11,649 nucleotides of DNA, from the NCBI GenBank assembly GCA_035519355.1, contig DATIWM010000244.1:1-11649 (forward strand), read 5' to 3'. A program made the position numbers and the translations under genes. The notes beneath the pieces were generated by a model that was not told the DNA's origin, ran no database searches, and saw nothing but the letters and a program-made list of their open reading frames with translations. This DNA is from DAOMFB01 sp035519355. GTDB taxonomy: Bacteria; Acidobacteriota; Thermoanaerobaculia; UBA5066. Below, piece by piece: positions 1-7,529 of this stretch (position 1 is the stretch's first letter; each line of letters begins with the position of its first letter).

Positions 1-440
1 ACCAGTTCCGCGAGGCCGAGCGCGAGTACCGTGAGGCTCTCCGGTGCGATCCCGACTATGTCCCGTCGCTCGTCGGCCTGGGAACGCTCCTTCTCCAGCG
101 GCAGAGCGCCGCCGAGGCCGTGGAGCCCCTGAAGAAAGCGACCGCTCTCGACCCGCGGAACGCCGACGCCGTCTGGGCCCTCCTCCGGACCTACCGGATG
201 TCGGGACAGACCCGGGAAGCCGGGGAGATGCTCGAACGGGCTCTCGAGCTCGACACACCGGAGATCTGGAACGAGGCCGGCGCCTATCTGGCTGACAGGG
301 GACGATTCGACGAGGCGGCCCAGGCCTTCGGGCGCGCCGCGGACCGGGCCGCCGGCGTGCCCGTCTACCGGACGAACCGGGACCGGGCGGCCGCTTCGGC
401 GAAGTTCCTGAAGGACGCCGGGACGACGCCCGCCCGCTGA
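1..440 (+). CDS. TPR-repeat protein, C-terminal part (5' end outside window)
   Basis: The reading frame is open from the window edge (first full codon at base 3) to TGA at 438-440, giving 145 visible residues. An internal ATG would not be the true start, because the repeat pattern continues unbroken upstream of it. The protein is a run of helix-turn-helix tetratricopeptide repeats of about 34 residues. Each has the usual small and aromatic spacing and ends in Ala-Leu-x-x-Asp-Pro-like turns (ALRCDPDY, ATALDPRNA, ALELDTPE). TPR arrays are protein-protein interaction scaffolds. Nothing here shows the partner, and the N-terminal domain that would decide the role is missing. It ends 9 bases from the convergent Nudix gene. 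The family call is secure; function is unknown. Confidence 0.85.
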   Translation, partial: QFREAEREYREALRCDPDYVPSLVGLGTLLLQRQSAAEAVEPLKKATALDPRNADAVWALLRTYRMSGQTREAGEMLERALELDTPEIWNEAGAYLADRGRFDEAAQAFGRAADRAAGVPVYRTNRDRAAASAKFLKDAGTTPAR

Positions 441-449
441 CGGCCGGGA

Positions 450-1073
450 TCAGCCCGCGGCGGGCTCGCTTCCGAGGGCCTCGAGGAAGTCCGCGAGAAT
501 GTGCGCCGTGGCGCCCCAGATCGCGTGGCCGCGATAGTGGTAGACGAGCGTCTTCACGTCGCGGTCCTTCCACCGGATGGTCCGCTCCTCGACGATCATC
601 GGGTCGAGGAGGTACGAGAGCGGGACCTCGATGATCGATTCCACCTCGCCCGCCTCGGGCCGGAAGGTGACCGGGTACGGGATGGCGCCGACGAACGGCG
701 AGACTTCGAAACTGGTGACGGTCACCATCTTCCGGAGTGCGCCCAGGATCTTCACGGTCTCGCGCGGGACGCCGATCTCCTCCTCCGTCTCCCTCACCGC
801 CGTGACCCAGAGGTTCTCGTCCTCGGGGTGCTGGCCTCCGCCGGGAAAGGAGATCTGTCCCTTGTGATGCTCGACGGTCTCGGTCCGCTTCGTAAAGAGG
901 GTCCAGAGGCTCCGGTCCCGGACGTAGAGCGGGACCAGGACCGCCGCCGGCCGGAACGGGGGGTCGCCGACCCGCTCCGTCATGATCGGGCGCTCCGGCC
1001 GCGTCCGGCCCAGTCGCGCCCGGATCTCCTCCATCCAGCCGGCGCCGGCGGCGGGAGGAGACGCGTCCGTCAC
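450..1073 (-). CDS. Nudix hydrolase, NudL/CoA pyrophosphatase type
   Basis: A 207-residue Nudix hydrolase. The Nudix box (G-x5-E-x7-R-E-x-x-E-E-x-G-V) lies at residues 80-102 with all catalytic glutamates present. Just before it, residues 61-79 carry the signature of the NudL subgroup, TKR...HHKGQISFPGG. Enzymes of this subgroup in E. coli and eukaryotic peroxisomes cleave coenzyme A and acyl-CoA to 3',5'-ADP and (acyl)phosphopantetheine. The length is close to E. coli NudL. The start is GTG at 1073, which overlaps the prfB stop (GTGA) with a GAGG about 9 bases upstream, suggesting translational coupling. It is the last gene of the minus-strand run. Substrate is inferred from subgroup only. 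Confidence 0.88.
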   Translation of the reverse strand: MTDASPPAAGAGWMEEIRARLGRTRPERPIMTERVGDPPFRPAAVLVPLYVRDRSLWTLFTKRTETVEHHKGQISFPGGGQHPEDENLWVTAVRETEEEIGVPRETVKILGALRKMVTVTSFEVSPFVGAIPYPVTFRPEAGEVESIIEVPLSYLLDPMIVEERTIRWKDRDVKTLVYHYRGHAIWGATAHILADFLEALGSEPAAG

Positions 1074-2222
1074 GTCGCGGCCTCGTCCGGCAGCGTGGCC
1101 GCCGACTGGCGTGTCCGGACCTTCTCGCCGTGTTTGGCGAAACTCTGGAGATAGGCCTCGACGTACCCGTCGAGGTCGCCGTCGAGAACGCGGTCGACGT
1201 CTCCCATCTCGAACCCGGTCCGGTGGTCCTTCACGAGCCGGTAGGGCGCGAGAACGTAAGAGCGGATCTGAGACCCGAACCCGATCTCCATCTTCACGCC
1301 GGCGCGGGCGGCGTCCTTGGCGCGCCGCTCCTCGACCGCCTTCTGGTAGAGGCGCGAGCGGAGCACCTTCATGGCGAAGTCGCGGTTCTTGTGCTGCGAC
1401 CTCTCGTTCTGGCAGGAGACGACGATGCCGGTCGGCAGGTGCGTGATCCGGATCGCGGACTCCGTCTTGTTGACGTGCTGCCCCCCCTTTCCGCCCGCGC
1501 GGAACGTGTCGATCTTCAGTTCCTTCTCGTTGATCTCCACCTCGATCGAGTCGTCGATCTCCGGCGAGACGTGGACGGACGCGAAGGACGTGTGGCGTCG
1601 CGCCGCGGCGTCGAACGGCGAGATCCGGACGAGCCGGTGGACGCCGTGCTCGGACTTCAGGTGGCCGTAGGCGTACTCCCCCTCGAAGCGGAGCGTCGCC
1701 GTCTTGATGCCGGCGTCTTCGGCGTTTGCGATCTCGAGGATGCTCGTCTTGAAGCCTTTACGTTCCCCGTACCGCTCGTACATCCGGAGCAGCATCTCGG
1801 CCCAGTCCTGCGCCTCGGTGCCCCCCTGTCCGGCGTGGATTTCGAGGATCGCGGGCATCGTGTCCTCGAGGTCGGTCAGCTTGAAGGTCAGCTCCTTCTC
1901 GCGCGCGAAGGCCCCGATCGCGGCGAGCGCCTCGTCGGCGTCCTTCTCGACCGGCTCGCCGGACCGGAGAAAATCCGAGAGGATCTCCAGCTCCTCCAGC
2001 TTCTCCCGGAGGAGGCGGTCGTCGGCCAGCACCGTCTCGGCCTTCTTGAGCTTTCTCAGCGTCTCCTGAGCCGAGACGTTGTCGTTCCAGAACTCCGGGG
2101 CGCCCGTCCTCTGCTCGAGCTCGGCCTTTTCCTTCTCGGCCCGTGCGACGTCAAAGGTAGCCCCGGAGAGCGCGCACGGTCGAGGCGAGCTCGGTGAGCC
2201 GCTCGACTCTCTCTTCGTTCAT
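1070..2222 (-). CDS. prfB: Peptide chain release factor 2 (RF2), with programmed +1 frameshift
   Basis: RF2 releases nascent protein at UGA and UAA codons. The gene is in two frames: 23 codons from ATG at 2222 to an in-frame TGA at 2153-2151, then 360 codons after a +1 shift (resuming GAC at 2152), for 383 residues. A conceptual start at GTG 2032 would lose the N-terminal helical domain. The SPF anticodon-like tripeptide that sets UGA specificity is at about 201-203. The catalytic GGQ is at about 246-248, in GGKGGQHVNKTESAIRITH. Both are within a few residues of their E. coli positions. The ATG overlaps the lnt stop (ATGA), with AGGAG 7 bases upstream. The gene itself also ends in TGA, so RF2 is needed for its own termination. 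The stop overlaps the next gene's GTG. Confidence 0.96.
2151..2165 (-). promoter_or_regulatory. prfB programmed +1 frameshift site (CGGGGC-UAC-CUU-UGA-C)
   Basis: Read on the minus strand, codons 20-24 of the first prfB frame are CGG GGC TAC CTT TGA, followed by C. CUU-UGA-C is the known RF2 slip site: tRNA-Leu slips forward one base onto UUU when RF2 is scarce and UGA is read slowly. The GGGG at 2164-2161 is the internal Shine-Dalgarno-like stimulator, here 4 bases from CUU (3 in E. coli). The encoded peptide RGYL-D matches the conserved junction. The downstream frame continues without a break into RF2. This gives negative autoregulation of RF2. Confidence 0.95.
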
Positions 2223-3820
2223 GGCATCTCTCCTCGGACGGCGCGCGCGTGATTCGCACGGGCCGTATCGGGCCGCCGGGGCGGGAAAGCCCGGGCGCGG
2301 AGGATAGCGGCGCCGAGGCCTGCGGCGCAAACCCAGAGGGGCGCGTCGCCGAGGGCGACCGCGGGCGGCGCCGGGAGCGGGGCGGGAAGGGGAACGGCGA
2401 ACGAGCCCTTCCGGTCCGGCCCGAGCATCACGATGACCCTCCCGGCCGGGTCGACAGCGCCGCTGATTCCCGTGATGGCGGCGCGAATGAGCGGGCGTCC
2501 CGTCTCGACCGCCCGAAGGACGGCCGCCTGCCAGTGCTGCCGCTGCGCCCCGGCCTTTCCGTACCAGGCGTCGTTGGTCAGCGTGAAGAGGACGTCGGCG
2601 CCGGCACGGACGTGCTCCCGCGCGATGCCCGGGTAGACGATCTCGTAGCAGACGGCGCCGCCGAGCCGCACCTTCCCCAGCCGAAGAAGCTCGCTCCGGT
2701 CCGCCGGCGTGAAGGCTCCCGGGACGGCCCGGCTGATGGGTCCGACGAACCGGAGAAGACCCGCGAGCGGAACGTACTCGCCGAACGGCACGAGCCGCTG
2801 CTTCAGGTAGGGCGGAAGGACAGGACCGTCCTTCGTCACGAGGAGCGCGGCATTGAAATACGGGGCTTCGGGAAGCGAGGGCGCCTCGGTCCAGACCGTG
2901 CTGACGAGGATCGCCACCCCCAGCTCCCGGCAGAGCGCGGTCAGCGACTCCCGGTAGCCCGCGTCCCAGGGCCACGAAAAGGGAGAGGCGCTCTCCGGCC
3001 AGAGGACGACGTCCGGCCGGTCCTGCGCGACGAGGCGCCGTGTCTGTGCCGTCAACTCGTCGTAATGGCGGCGGGCCGTCCCGGCCTCCCACCGTAGAAG
3101 CTGCGGCACGTTCGGCTGGACGACGGCGGCGCGGAGCACCGGCGCCCCGTCGGGGAGTCGGCGGAGGCGCATCCCTCCGCCGACCACGACGGCCAGAGCC
3201 GCCGCCGCCGCCCCGGCTAGCCAGAGGAGTCGGTGCGTCTGCCGGAGCCGGGTCAGTGCGACCCAGAGCGCGGCGTTCAGAGCGGCCACGAGAAAGGAGG
3301 TCAGGAGGACGCCGCCGAGCGCCGCGCTCTGGACGAGGACGGGGTGGTCGGCGAGCGCGCTGCCGAGAAGGACCCATGGAAAGCCGCCGAAGACGTACAG
3401 GGTGCTCCGGAAACCCTCCTGCACGACCCACGCCGCCCCCCAGGTCAGGACCGTGGCCGCCCCGGACCGGGGAGAGACGAGCGCCACGCTGCCGGCCATC
3501 AGGGCCATCGGCACGGCATAGAGGCCCGCCGCAATGCCGAGGGCGAGAAGGGCCACCGGCCACGGGACGCCACCGAAGGTCTTCACGGTGTAGGCGATCC
3601 ACGGAATCGTGGTCAGCCAGAAGACGAACCCGAAGAGCCCGCCGAGCCTCAGCGCCTCCCCGACGCCGGCGCCCGAAACGCCAGCCATCAGCGGGAGGAG
3701 TGCAACAGGCAGGAAAGGGAGGAGAGACGCGTTCGGAAAGCAAAGCGCCAGCACGAGTCCGGACGCGCAGGCCGAGAGGGCCCGGGAGATCTTCTTAGAA
3801 GGTAATACAGCCAGCATCAC
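2219..3820 (-). CDS. lnt: Apolipoprotein N-acyltransferase
   Basis: Lnt transfers an acyl chain from a phospholipid to the N-terminal cysteine of diacylated lipoproteins, the last step of lipoprotein maturation in the inner membrane. The 533-residue protein has about six hydrophobic segments in residues 12-215, then a periplasmic nitrilase-like domain. The catalytic triad is clear: Glu276 (VLWPESAS), Lys340 (YLKQRLVPFGEYVP) and Cys391 (GGAVCYEIVYPG). These are close to E267/K335/C387 of E. coli. A last hydrophobic stretch lies near 492-508. The start is GTG at 3820, immediately followed by ATG at 3817; neither has a strong ribosome site, so the start may be off by one codon. It follows lipA by 41 bases and overlaps prfB by 4. 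It indicates a diderm envelope. Confidence 0.96.
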   Translation of the reverse strand: MMLAVLPSKKISRALSACASGLVLALCFPNASLLPFLPVALLPLMAGVSGAGVGEALRLGGLFGFVFWLTTIPWIAYTVKTFGGVPWPVALLALGIAAGLYAVPMALMAGSVALVSPRSGAATVLTWGAAWVVQEGFRSTLYVFGGFPWVLLGSALADHPVLVQSAALGGVLLTSFLVAALNAALWVALTRLRQTHRLLWLAGAAAAALAVVVGGGMRLRRLPDGAPVLRAAVVQPNVPQLLRWEAGTARRHYDELTAQTRRLVAQDRPDVVLWPESASPFSWPWDAGYRESLTALCRELGVAILVSTVWTEAPSLPEAPYFNAALLVTKDGPVLPPYLKQRLVPFGEYVPLAGLLRFVGPISRAVPGAFTPADRSELLRLGKVRLGGAVCYEIVYPGIAREHVRAGADVLFTLTNDAWYGKAGAQRQHWQAAVLRAVETGRPLIRAAITGISGAVDPAGRVIVMLGPDRKGSFAVPLPAPLPAPPAVALGDAPLWVCAAGLGAAILRARAFPPRRPDTARANHARAVRGEMP

Positions 3821-3861
3821 GCGGCTCGTCTGGCAGGTTTCGCTTCGACGTCACCTTGGCC

Positions 3862-4740
3862 CTATTCACCTCTAAGAAATTCCTCGGCGCGATAACTCGA
3901 TCGGACGAAGGGGCCCGAGAAGACGTGCCGGAAGCCCATCGCCTTTCCGACTGCCCCGAGACTCTCGAAACGCTCGGGCGTGGCGTACTCGACGACGGGA
4001 AGGTTCCAGGCCGAGGGGCGGAGATACTGCCCCACCGTGACGACGTCCACTCCGGCGCCCCGGAGCGCCCGGAAGAGCTCGACCACTTCCGGATCCTTCT
4101 CGCCGAGCCCGAGCATCAGGCCCGATTTCGTCGTCATGCCGGGATGCCGGTCTCGCACGCGGGCGAGCAGCGCGACCGACCTCTCGAAGACCGCTTTCGG
4201 ACGGACCGACGGATAGAGCCGGGGGACGGTCTCGACGTTGTGGTTGTAGACGTCGGGCATCTCGTCGGCGACGCGGTCGATCTGCTCCCCGATCCCGTTG
4301 AAGTCGGGGGTCAGGACCTCCACGGTACGCGCCGGTTCCTCGCCCTTCAGCGCCCGGACGACGGCCGCCCAGTGCTTCGAACCGCCGTCCGCGAGGTCGT
4401 CCCGGTCCACCGACGTGACGACCACGTGATCGAGCCCCATCTCCCGTGCCGCCCTCGCGATCGCCCCCGGCTCCTCGGGGTCGAGCGGGCGGGGTTTCCC
4501 GGACGCGATGTGGCAGAACCCGCAGGCCCTCGTGCAGATGTCGCCTCCGATGAGGAACGTGGCCGTCCTCCGCTCGAAGCACTCGGTCCGGTTGGGGCAG
4601 CGCGCCTCCTCGCAGACGGTCGACAGGCGGCCCCGCCGCATTCGCGCCTTCATCTCGTGCAGAGAGGCGAGGCGGAGCTTCTTCTCCCGGATCCACGGCG
4701 GAAGCGCCGGTTCGCCGCGGACCGGCCCGGGCCGTCTCAC
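3862..4740 (-). CDS. lipA: Lipoyl synthase (radical SAM)
   Basis: LipA inserts two sulfurs into protein-bound octanoyl groups to make the lipoyl cofactor of pyruvate and 2-oxoglutarate dehydrogenases and the glycine cleavage system. All iron-sulfur ligands are present: the auxiliary cluster CX4CX5C (Cys43, 48, 54), the radical-SAM CX3CX2C (Cys69, 73, 76), and the C-terminal RSSY motif at 280-283. The frame is open further upstream to 4848, but that stretch is the shadow of the SPOR gene. I chose GTG at 4740, which overlaps the SPOR stop as GTGA and gives 292 residues, near the usual 290-320. No independent ribosome site is visible, which fits translational coupling. lipB is not in the window. 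Confidence 0.95.
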   Translation of the reverse strand: MRRPGPVRGEPALPPWIREKKLRLASLHEMKARMRRGRLSTVCEEARCPNRTECFERRTATFLIGGDICTRACGFCHIASGKPRPLDPEEPGAIARAAREMGLDHVVVTSVDRDDLADGGSKHWAAVVRALKGEEPARTVEVLTPDFNGIGEQIDRVADEMPDVYNHNVETVPRLYPSVRPKAVFERSVALLARVRDRHPGMTTKSGLMLGLGEKDPEVVELFRALRGAGVDVVTVGQYLRPSAWNLPVVEYATPERFESLGAVGKAMGFRHVFSGPFVRSSYRAEEFLRGE

Positions 4741-5372
4741 GGCACGACGATCGGACGGTGCTTCGTCTTCTCGACCTTCTGGATCTTCCCCGCCGCCGCG
4801 TCGGCCTTCGCCCGGTCCCCGAACGGCCCGACGCGGACCCGGAACCACCCCGGCTTGTTCGGAACGGCCGTCACGTCGGCGGCAAATCCGTCGGCCCGGA
4901 GCTTCTTCGTCATCTCGTCGGCCACGTCGGCCTTCTGCGTGGCCAGGACCTGGACGAAGTACGGTCCGTCCTTCTTCGCCGCGGCCTTCGGCGCCGGCGT
5001 CGGGGCCGCGGGCGCGGGCGTCGGCTTCGGAGGAGGCTTCGTCGCCGCGGGCGGCGGGGGCTCGCTCTTCGGAGCCTCCGGCGCCGGAGCCTCCGGCCGG
5101 GCGGCCGCCGGCCCCTTCGCCCCGTCGGCGAAGCCGAGCTTCGTCTCCCCGGCGGGCCGGGCCGGAGCGGCCGGAGATGGCGTGGGGACCGGCAGGTCGG
5201 ACGCCTGCGCGATCGTCGGCGCCGCGCCGGGGCCCCGACCCGCCGCCGCGCCGGTCCTCATTCCGAAAAAGAAGGCGAGCGCGAGCGAGAGGAGCAGCAG
5301 GAAGAAGAAAGCCGCCGCCTGCCGGCCGGTGACGGAGATCTGGTAGTGGACGCCCGGGTTCTCTTCGGCCAC
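4737..5372 (-). CDS. SPOR-domain membrane protein
   Basis: A 211-residue bitopic protein. It has a short cytoplasmic N-terminus, one transmembrane helix at about 18-37, a long Pro/Ala/Lys-rich linker (about 45-134), and a C-terminal SPOR domain at about 136-208. Recognisable SPOR strands are GPYFVQVLATQ and GWFRVRVGPFGDRAKA. SPOR domains bind glycan strands stripped of stem peptides at the division septum, so a cell-division or envelope role is likely. The architecture matches FtsN-like and DedD-like proteins, but sequence outside the SPOR domain does not identify either. The start is GTG at 5372, 7 bases after the slipin stop, with a GAGG at a suitable distance. Confidence 0.88.
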   Translation of the reverse strand: MAEENPGVHYQISVTGRQAAAFFFLLLLSLALAFFFGMRTGAAAGRGPGAAPTIAQASDLPVPTPSPAAPARPAGETKLGFADGAKGPAAARPEAPAPEAPKSEPPPPAATKPPPKPTPAPAAPTPAPKAAAKKDGPYFVQVLATQKADVADEMTKKLRADGFAADVTAVPNKPGWFRVRVGPFGDRAKADAAAGKIQKVEKTKHRPIVVP

Positions 5373-5379
5373 GAGCGCC

Positions 5380-6159
5380 TCAGCTCCCGCCCCCGGCCTT
5401 CTTCGCGTTCAGCCAGGCCGAGATCAGGTCGATGGGGAGCGGGAAGATGATCGTGGAGTTCTTCTCCGACGCGATCTCCGTGAGCGTCTGCAGGTAGCGG
5501 AGCTGGAGCGTCGCCGGCTGTCGGCCGATGATCTCGGCGGCCTCGGACAGCTGGCGGGACGCTTCGTACTCGCCCGAGGCGTGGATGATCTTCGCCCGCT
5601 TCTCGCGCTCGGCCTCGGCCTGCTTCGCCATGGCGCGCTGCATCTCGATCGGCAGGTCGACCTGCTTCACTTCCACGAGGGACACCTTGATTCCCCACGG
5701 GTCGGTGTGCCGGTCGAGGATCTCCTGAAGGGAGAGGTTCAGCTTCTCCCGCTCGGAGAGGAGCTCGTCGAGCGACGCCTGCCCGAGGACGGACCGGAGG
5801 GTCGTCTGGGCGAGCTGCGAGGTGGCGACGAAGAAGTTCGCGACCTTGACGATGGCTTTCGCCGGGTCCATGACGTGGAAATAGACGACGGCGTTCACCT
5901 TGACCGAGACGTTGTCCTTCGTGATGACGTCCTGCGGCGGAACCTCGAGAGTCACGGTGCGCAGGTCGACCCGCACCATCTTCTCGAAGGGCCAGAAGAT
6001 GAACGTCAGTCCCGGCCCCTTCGGCGCGATCCCGAGACGCCCCAGCCAGAAGGTCACGGCCCGCTCGTACTCGTTGAGGATGTTGATCCATTTCGAGAGG
6101 AAGACGATGACGACGAGGACGACGGCGACGGCGAACGGGCCCGGCAGGAACTGGTTCAT
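5380..6159 (-). CDS. Slipin / stomatin-like SPFH-domain protein
   Basis: A 259-residue membrane-anchored scaffold protein. It has one N-terminal transmembrane helix at about 7-24, then an SPFH/band-7 domain (NEYERAVTFWLGR, VRVDLRTVTLEVPPQDVITKDNV, AVVYFHV). A charged helical region with the alternating Ala/Glu/Arg pattern of slipins follows (AKQAEAEREKRAKI), then the conserved C-terminal LRYLQTLTEIASEKNSTIIFPLP. ATG at 6159 overlaps the NfeD stop (ATGA) and has a strong AAGGAG at 6170-6165. Pairing with an NfeD-type protease directly upstream is the classic STOPP/NfeD-slipin arrangement, in which the slipin is a proposed partner or substrate of the protease. The exact cellular role remains unclear. 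Confidence 0.94.
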   Translation of the reverse strand: MNQFLPGPFAVAVVLVVIVFLSKWINILNEYERAVTFWLGRLGIAPKGPGLTFIFWPFEKMVRVDLRTVTLEVPPQDVITKDNVSVKVNAVVYFHVMDPAKAIVKVANFFVATSQLAQTTLRSVLGQASLDELLSEREKLNLSLQEILDRHTDPWGIKVSLVEVKQVDLPIEMQRAMAKQAEAEREKRAKIIHASGEYEASRQLSEAAEIIGRQPATLQLRYLQTLTEIASEKNSTIIFPLPIDLISAWLNAKKAGGGS

Positions 6160-7496
6160 GAAGGCTCCTTGTGCGGTGTCGGGGCAGTGTGGGGGCGGAC
6201 GACGAGAGAGAGCCCGTCGACGGCCACGATCTCGACGCTCTGGCCGGCGCCGACGGGAATGTCGGAGCGCGCGTCCCAGTAGGAGCCGTCGGCGAAGACC
6301 TTTCCGGAGGGGGCGATCGCCGTCTGGGCGGTGACGACGAGGCCGACGAGGACTCCGTCCCCGGTCCGGTCGGGAAGGCCCTGGATGGCGATGGCCCGGT
6401 ACGACAGGGCTCCGAGGATCGCGGCCGTCGTCGCCGCGGCGGCCACGAGGAACCAGAGCTCCCCGCGGGGGGCGAAGTCCGTCCGGTAGAAAAGGAGGAC
6501 GGCGCCGAGGATCATCGACACGGCGCCCCCGACCGCGAAGAGGCCGTGCCCGCCGAGCTTCACCTCGAGAAGGAAGAAGAGAAGGCCCAGGAGGAGCAGC
6601 CCGATCCCGACCCAGTTCGTCGGGAGAACGGAGAGGGCGAAGAGGCCCAGAAGAAGGCAGATGCCGCCGAGAACGCCCGGGAAGATCGCTCCGGGATTCT
6701 GCAGCTCCGCGTAGAGGCCGACGAGGCCGAGGAGCATCAGGAGGCCCGCGAGCGCGGGGTTCGCGATGACGGCGAGGGCGCGCTGGAGCGCCGTCATCTC
6801 GGTGATGCGCACGGTGAGGCCGGCCGTCCGCAGGACCGAGTCCGGGTGGCCGACGCGCCGGACCGTCCGGCCGTCCAGCTGCCCGAGGAGGTCGGGGAGG
6901 TCCCGCGCCACGATCTCGACGAGCTTCTTTTCCCGGCTTTCGGTCTCGGAGAACGACACGGCGTCGGTAATCGTCTTCGCCGCCAGGTCGGCCGGACGGC
7001 CGCGCGGCTCCGTGAGCGAGCGGAGGTTCGCCGCGGCGTCCTCGCTGACCTTCTTCCCGATCGTCTTCGGGAGGTCCTCGCCCTGGCCCCCGACCGGCGA
7101 GGCCGCTCCGGCGTTCGTCCCGGGCGCCATGGCCGCCACGTCGCACGCCATCAGGACGAAGAAGCCCGCCGAGGCGGCCTGCCCTCCCGGCGGCCAGACG
7201 TAGCCGACGACGGGGACCGGCGAGGCCAGGATCGCCTGCGTGATCTTCCGGGTGGAGTCCAGCCGCCCGCCGGGGGTGTTGATCCGGAGGATGACGAGCG
7301 GCGCGCCGCTCGCCGCAGCCTGCTCGATCGTCCGGACGAGGAAGTCGGCGCTGACGGCGTGAACTTCCGTATTGAGGTCCGCGACGACGGCCGGGGCGCC
7401 CGGACGCGCCGGGGTCGTCTTCCCGGCCGACTCCCCGGCGCCTGCCGGGAACGCCGCGAGCGAAAGGACCGGGAGAAGGAGCAGGGCTCGCCGCAC
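6156..7496 (-). CDS. NfeD-family membrane-bound serine protease (ClpP-class, 1510-N-like)
   Basis: With GTG at 7496 as start, the protein has 446 residues. A signal peptide (MRRALLLLPVLSLAAFPAGA) is followed by a ClpP/crotonase-fold protease domain at about 37-215. About four to five transmembrane segments lie in 245-365, and an NfeD OB-fold at about 378-436. Motifs include RINTPGG (71-77) and AASAG, where Ser109 is the likely nucleophile. A Lys of a Ser-Lys dyad probably lies in the KTIGKK stretch at 144-149. Family members such as P. horikoshii 1510-N cleave the C-terminal region of the partner stomatin, encoded here by the next gene. An upstream GTG at 7526 is in frame but adds a poor N-terminus. 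The TATAAT 6 bases before GTG 7496 supports the shorter form. Confidence 0.92.
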   Translation of the reverse strand: MRRALLLLPVLSLAAFPAGAGESAGKTTPARPGAPAVVADLNTEVHAVSADFLVRTIEQAAASGAPLVILRINTPGGRLDSTRKITQAILASPVPVVGYVWPPGGQAASAGFFVLMACDVAAMAPGTNAGAASPVGGQGEDLPKTIGKKVSEDAAANLRSLTEPRGRPADLAAKTITDAVSFSETESREKKLVEIVARDLPDLLGQLDGRTVRRVGHPDSVLRTAGLTVRITEMTALQRALAVIANPALAGLLMLLGLVGLYAELQNPGAIFPGVLGGICLLLGLFALSVLPTNWVGIGLLLLGLLFFLLEVKLGGHGLFAVGGAVSMILGAVLLFYRTDFAPRGELWFLVAAAATTAAILGALSYRAIAIQGLPDRTGDGVLVGLVVTAQTAIAPSGKVFADGSYWDARSDIPVGAGQSVEIVAVDGLSLVVRPHTAPTPHKEPS

Positions 7497-7502
7497 GAGG
7501 CC

Positions 7503-7508
7503 ATTATA
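7503..7508 (-). promoter_or_regulatory. Putative -10 box TATAAT of the NfeD operon, leaderless-type spacing
   Basis: Read on the minus strand, a perfect TATAAT is followed by 6 bases (GGCCTC) and then the NfeD GTG. A start of transcription at the usual distance would fall on the G of GTG, producing a leaderless mRNA. AT-rich hexamers are rare in this GC-rich sequence, and the intergenic space is only 48 bases, which favours a real site. No good -35 hexamer is seen 16-18 bases upstream, so the call rests on the -10 box and position alone. Confidence 0.55.
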
Positions 7509-7529
7509 GGAACCGGCGGCGGTCACGGC

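Noticed and set aside
452..466. Inverted repeat AGCCCG-CGG-CGGGCT between the convergent TPR and Nudix genes as a terminator
   Set aside because: The loop is only 3 bases, the stem lies inside Nudix codons, and no T-run follows on either strand; GC-rich DNA makes such palindromes common.
1130..2197. Long plus-strand open frame antisense to prfB
   Set aside because: Its Arg/Leu/Val-rich product has no recognisable domain and mirrors prfB codons; long antisense frames are expected in GC-rich DNA.
3821..3861. Promoter or terminator in the 41-base lipA-lnt gap
   Set aside because: The gap is somewhat less GC-rich, but I see no convincing -10/-35 pair or hairpin with a T-run.
5041..5160. GCC/GGC-rich repeat-like tract in the SPOR gene as a DNA repeat
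   Set aside because: It encodes the Pro/Ala-rich linker in frame and is explained by amino-acid composition, not by a separate repeat element.
3856..5346. 496-codon plus-strand open frame opposite lipA and the SPOR gene
   Set aside because: Both opposing genes have clear catalytic or domain motifs; this product is low-complexity and matches no family I know.
6171..7529. Upstream extension of the PAP2 reading frame across the NfeD gene
   Set aside because: The extension is antisense to a well-supported NfeD protease and its product is charged low-complexity; the membrane protein begins near 7530-7545.
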